Shown here one piece after another: positions 5,206-5,738 of a DNA stretch of 5,738 nt (positions are counted from its first letter, which is position 1; each line of letters opens with the position of its first letter). Made by a program: the position numbers and the translations under genes. A model generated the notes under the pieces. It was not told where the DNA came from. It did no database searches and saw nothing but the letters and a program-made list of their open reading frames with translations. This DNA comes from Candidatus Bathyarchaeota archaeon. GTDB lineage: Archaea; Thermoproteota; Bathyarchaeia; TCS64. The stretch is taken from positions 1 to 5,738 of the forward strand of contig DAOVCM010000068.1 of NCBI GenBank assembly GCA_030670015.1, in the 5' to 3' direction.

Positions 5206-5738
5206 ATGGTTAACATGAGAATTAAGAAGAGGGCGCGGGCTTTGGGTGTTCCTTATGGAGGGTTACCCGGTCTGTTTAACGCGATAACAGACGTGGAGGG
5301 TGTTGAGGTGGGGCACTCGACCATTGTCTCGGGTGAGGGCAGCCTAGTAGTCGGACAGGGTCCCGTCAGGACAGGAGTCACTGCGATCTTGCCGCGCGGG
5401 AAGAACTATAACCCTGTTTTTGCCGGTTGGGCGTGCCTGAACGGGAACGGGGAGATGACTGGGACGACCTGGGTAGAGGAATCTGGGTTCCTCGAGGGTC
5501 CTGTAATGATTACCAACACCCACAGCGTAGGCGTGGTCCATGACGCGGTGATCGAGTGGATACACCAGAAGAAGTTGATCGACCCCTCCTACGCTGACAT
5601 TTCTTGGTCTCTCCCGGTGGTAGCGGAGACGTGGGACGCTCATCTGAACGACATCAACGGCTTCCACGTGAAAAAGGAGCACGCCTTCGAGGCCCTGGAC
5701 AGCGCCACATCCGGCCTCGTGGAGGAGGGGAACGTGGG
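5206..5738 (+). CDS. P1-family peptidase (S58, DmpA/BapA-like aminopeptidase), N-terminal part
   Basis: The first 177 codons of a P1-family (MEROPS S58) N-terminal-nucleophile hydrolase; the window edge cuts it at roughly half of the usual ~350-380 residues. Seen: ARALGVPYGGLPGLFNAITD (10-29), VEGVEVGHSTI (30-40), GPVRTGVTAILPRG (52-65), VFAGWACLNGNGEMTG (71-86), WVEESGFLEGPVMITNTHSVG (89-109), VAETWDAHLNDINGFH (139-154) and EEGNV, which in relatives leads into VGGGTGM. Characterised members (DmpA, BapA) self-cleave before a Ser that becomes the nucleophile of an aminopeptidase acting on D- or beta-amino-acid peptides. That Ser lies beyond the window, so activity cannot be judged. ATG 5206 follows an in-frame TAG at 5200 and suits the near-leaderless promoter; ATG 5215 is also in frame. 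There is no signal peptide, so it is probably cytosolic. Confidence 0.93.
   Translation, partial: MVNMRIKKRARALGVPYGGLPGLFNAITDVEGVEVGHSTIVSGEGSLVVGQGPVRTGVTAILPRGKNYNPVFAGWACLNGNGEMTGTTWVEESGFLEGPVMITNTHSVGVVHDAVIEWIHQKKLIDPSYADISWSLPVVAETWDAHLNDINGFHVKKEHAFEALDSATSGLVEEGNV

Noticed and set aside
5344..5682. A 112-residue open frame on the minus strand.
   Set aside because: It is wholly antisense to the P1-family peptidase, whose plus-strand translation matches family motifs throughout.

Overview
The window most likely comes from an archaeon. Candidate TATA-box/BRE-like elements sit at archaeal spacing upstream of most genes, and two genes appear to be leaderless or nearly so. Transcripts end in T-rich tracts, and AGG/AGA arginine codons are frequent. 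The gene mix (UvrA, S58/DmpA-type peptidase, Fsr-like MFS, YczE-like membrane protein) would fit a mesophilic or moderately thermophilic archaeon, for example a Bathyarchaeia- or Asgard-type lineage. That placement is inference, because no rRNA or phylogenetic marker is complete here.

Positions 1-2157 hold a tight minus-strand operon. Its order of transcription is a transglutaminase-like protein (2157 to 1189), a C39/BtrH-N-like papain-fold protein (1175 to 246), and the first 80 codons of a UvrA-type ABC ATPase (242 to 1, cut by the window edge). Gaps are 13 and 3 bases. Two different cysteine-dependent amide or acyl-transfer enzymes translationally linked to a UvrA homologue is the most unusual feature of the window. 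A promoter lies just upstream in an AT-rich 216-bp gap.

Positions 2335-2884 hold a monocistronic DinB/YfiT-like four-helix protein on the minus strand. It has its own leaderless-type promoter and a hairpin plus oligo-T terminator. Its real start is 2847, not the longer open frame to 2946.

Positions 2972-4434 hold a 12-TM major facilitator related to fosmidomycin-resistance (Fsr) exporters on the minus strand. It is followed by a 240-bp divergent promoter region containing several inverted repeats. One of these, a near-perfect 16-bp palindrome, is centred on the predicted start of MFS transcription. On the plus strand the divergent partner (4435-5109) is a YczE-family membrane protein with an internal duplication.

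Positions 5168-5738 hold the promoter and the first 177 codons of a P1-family (S58, DmpA/BapA-like) N-terminal-nucleophile aminopeptidase, cut by the right edge before its nucleophile.

There is no RNA gene, CRISPR array, insertion sequence or integrase, and no gene-free stretch longer than 300 bases. The clearest candidates for new biology are the transglutaminase/C39/UvrA operon and the palindrome-controlled divergent transporter locus.
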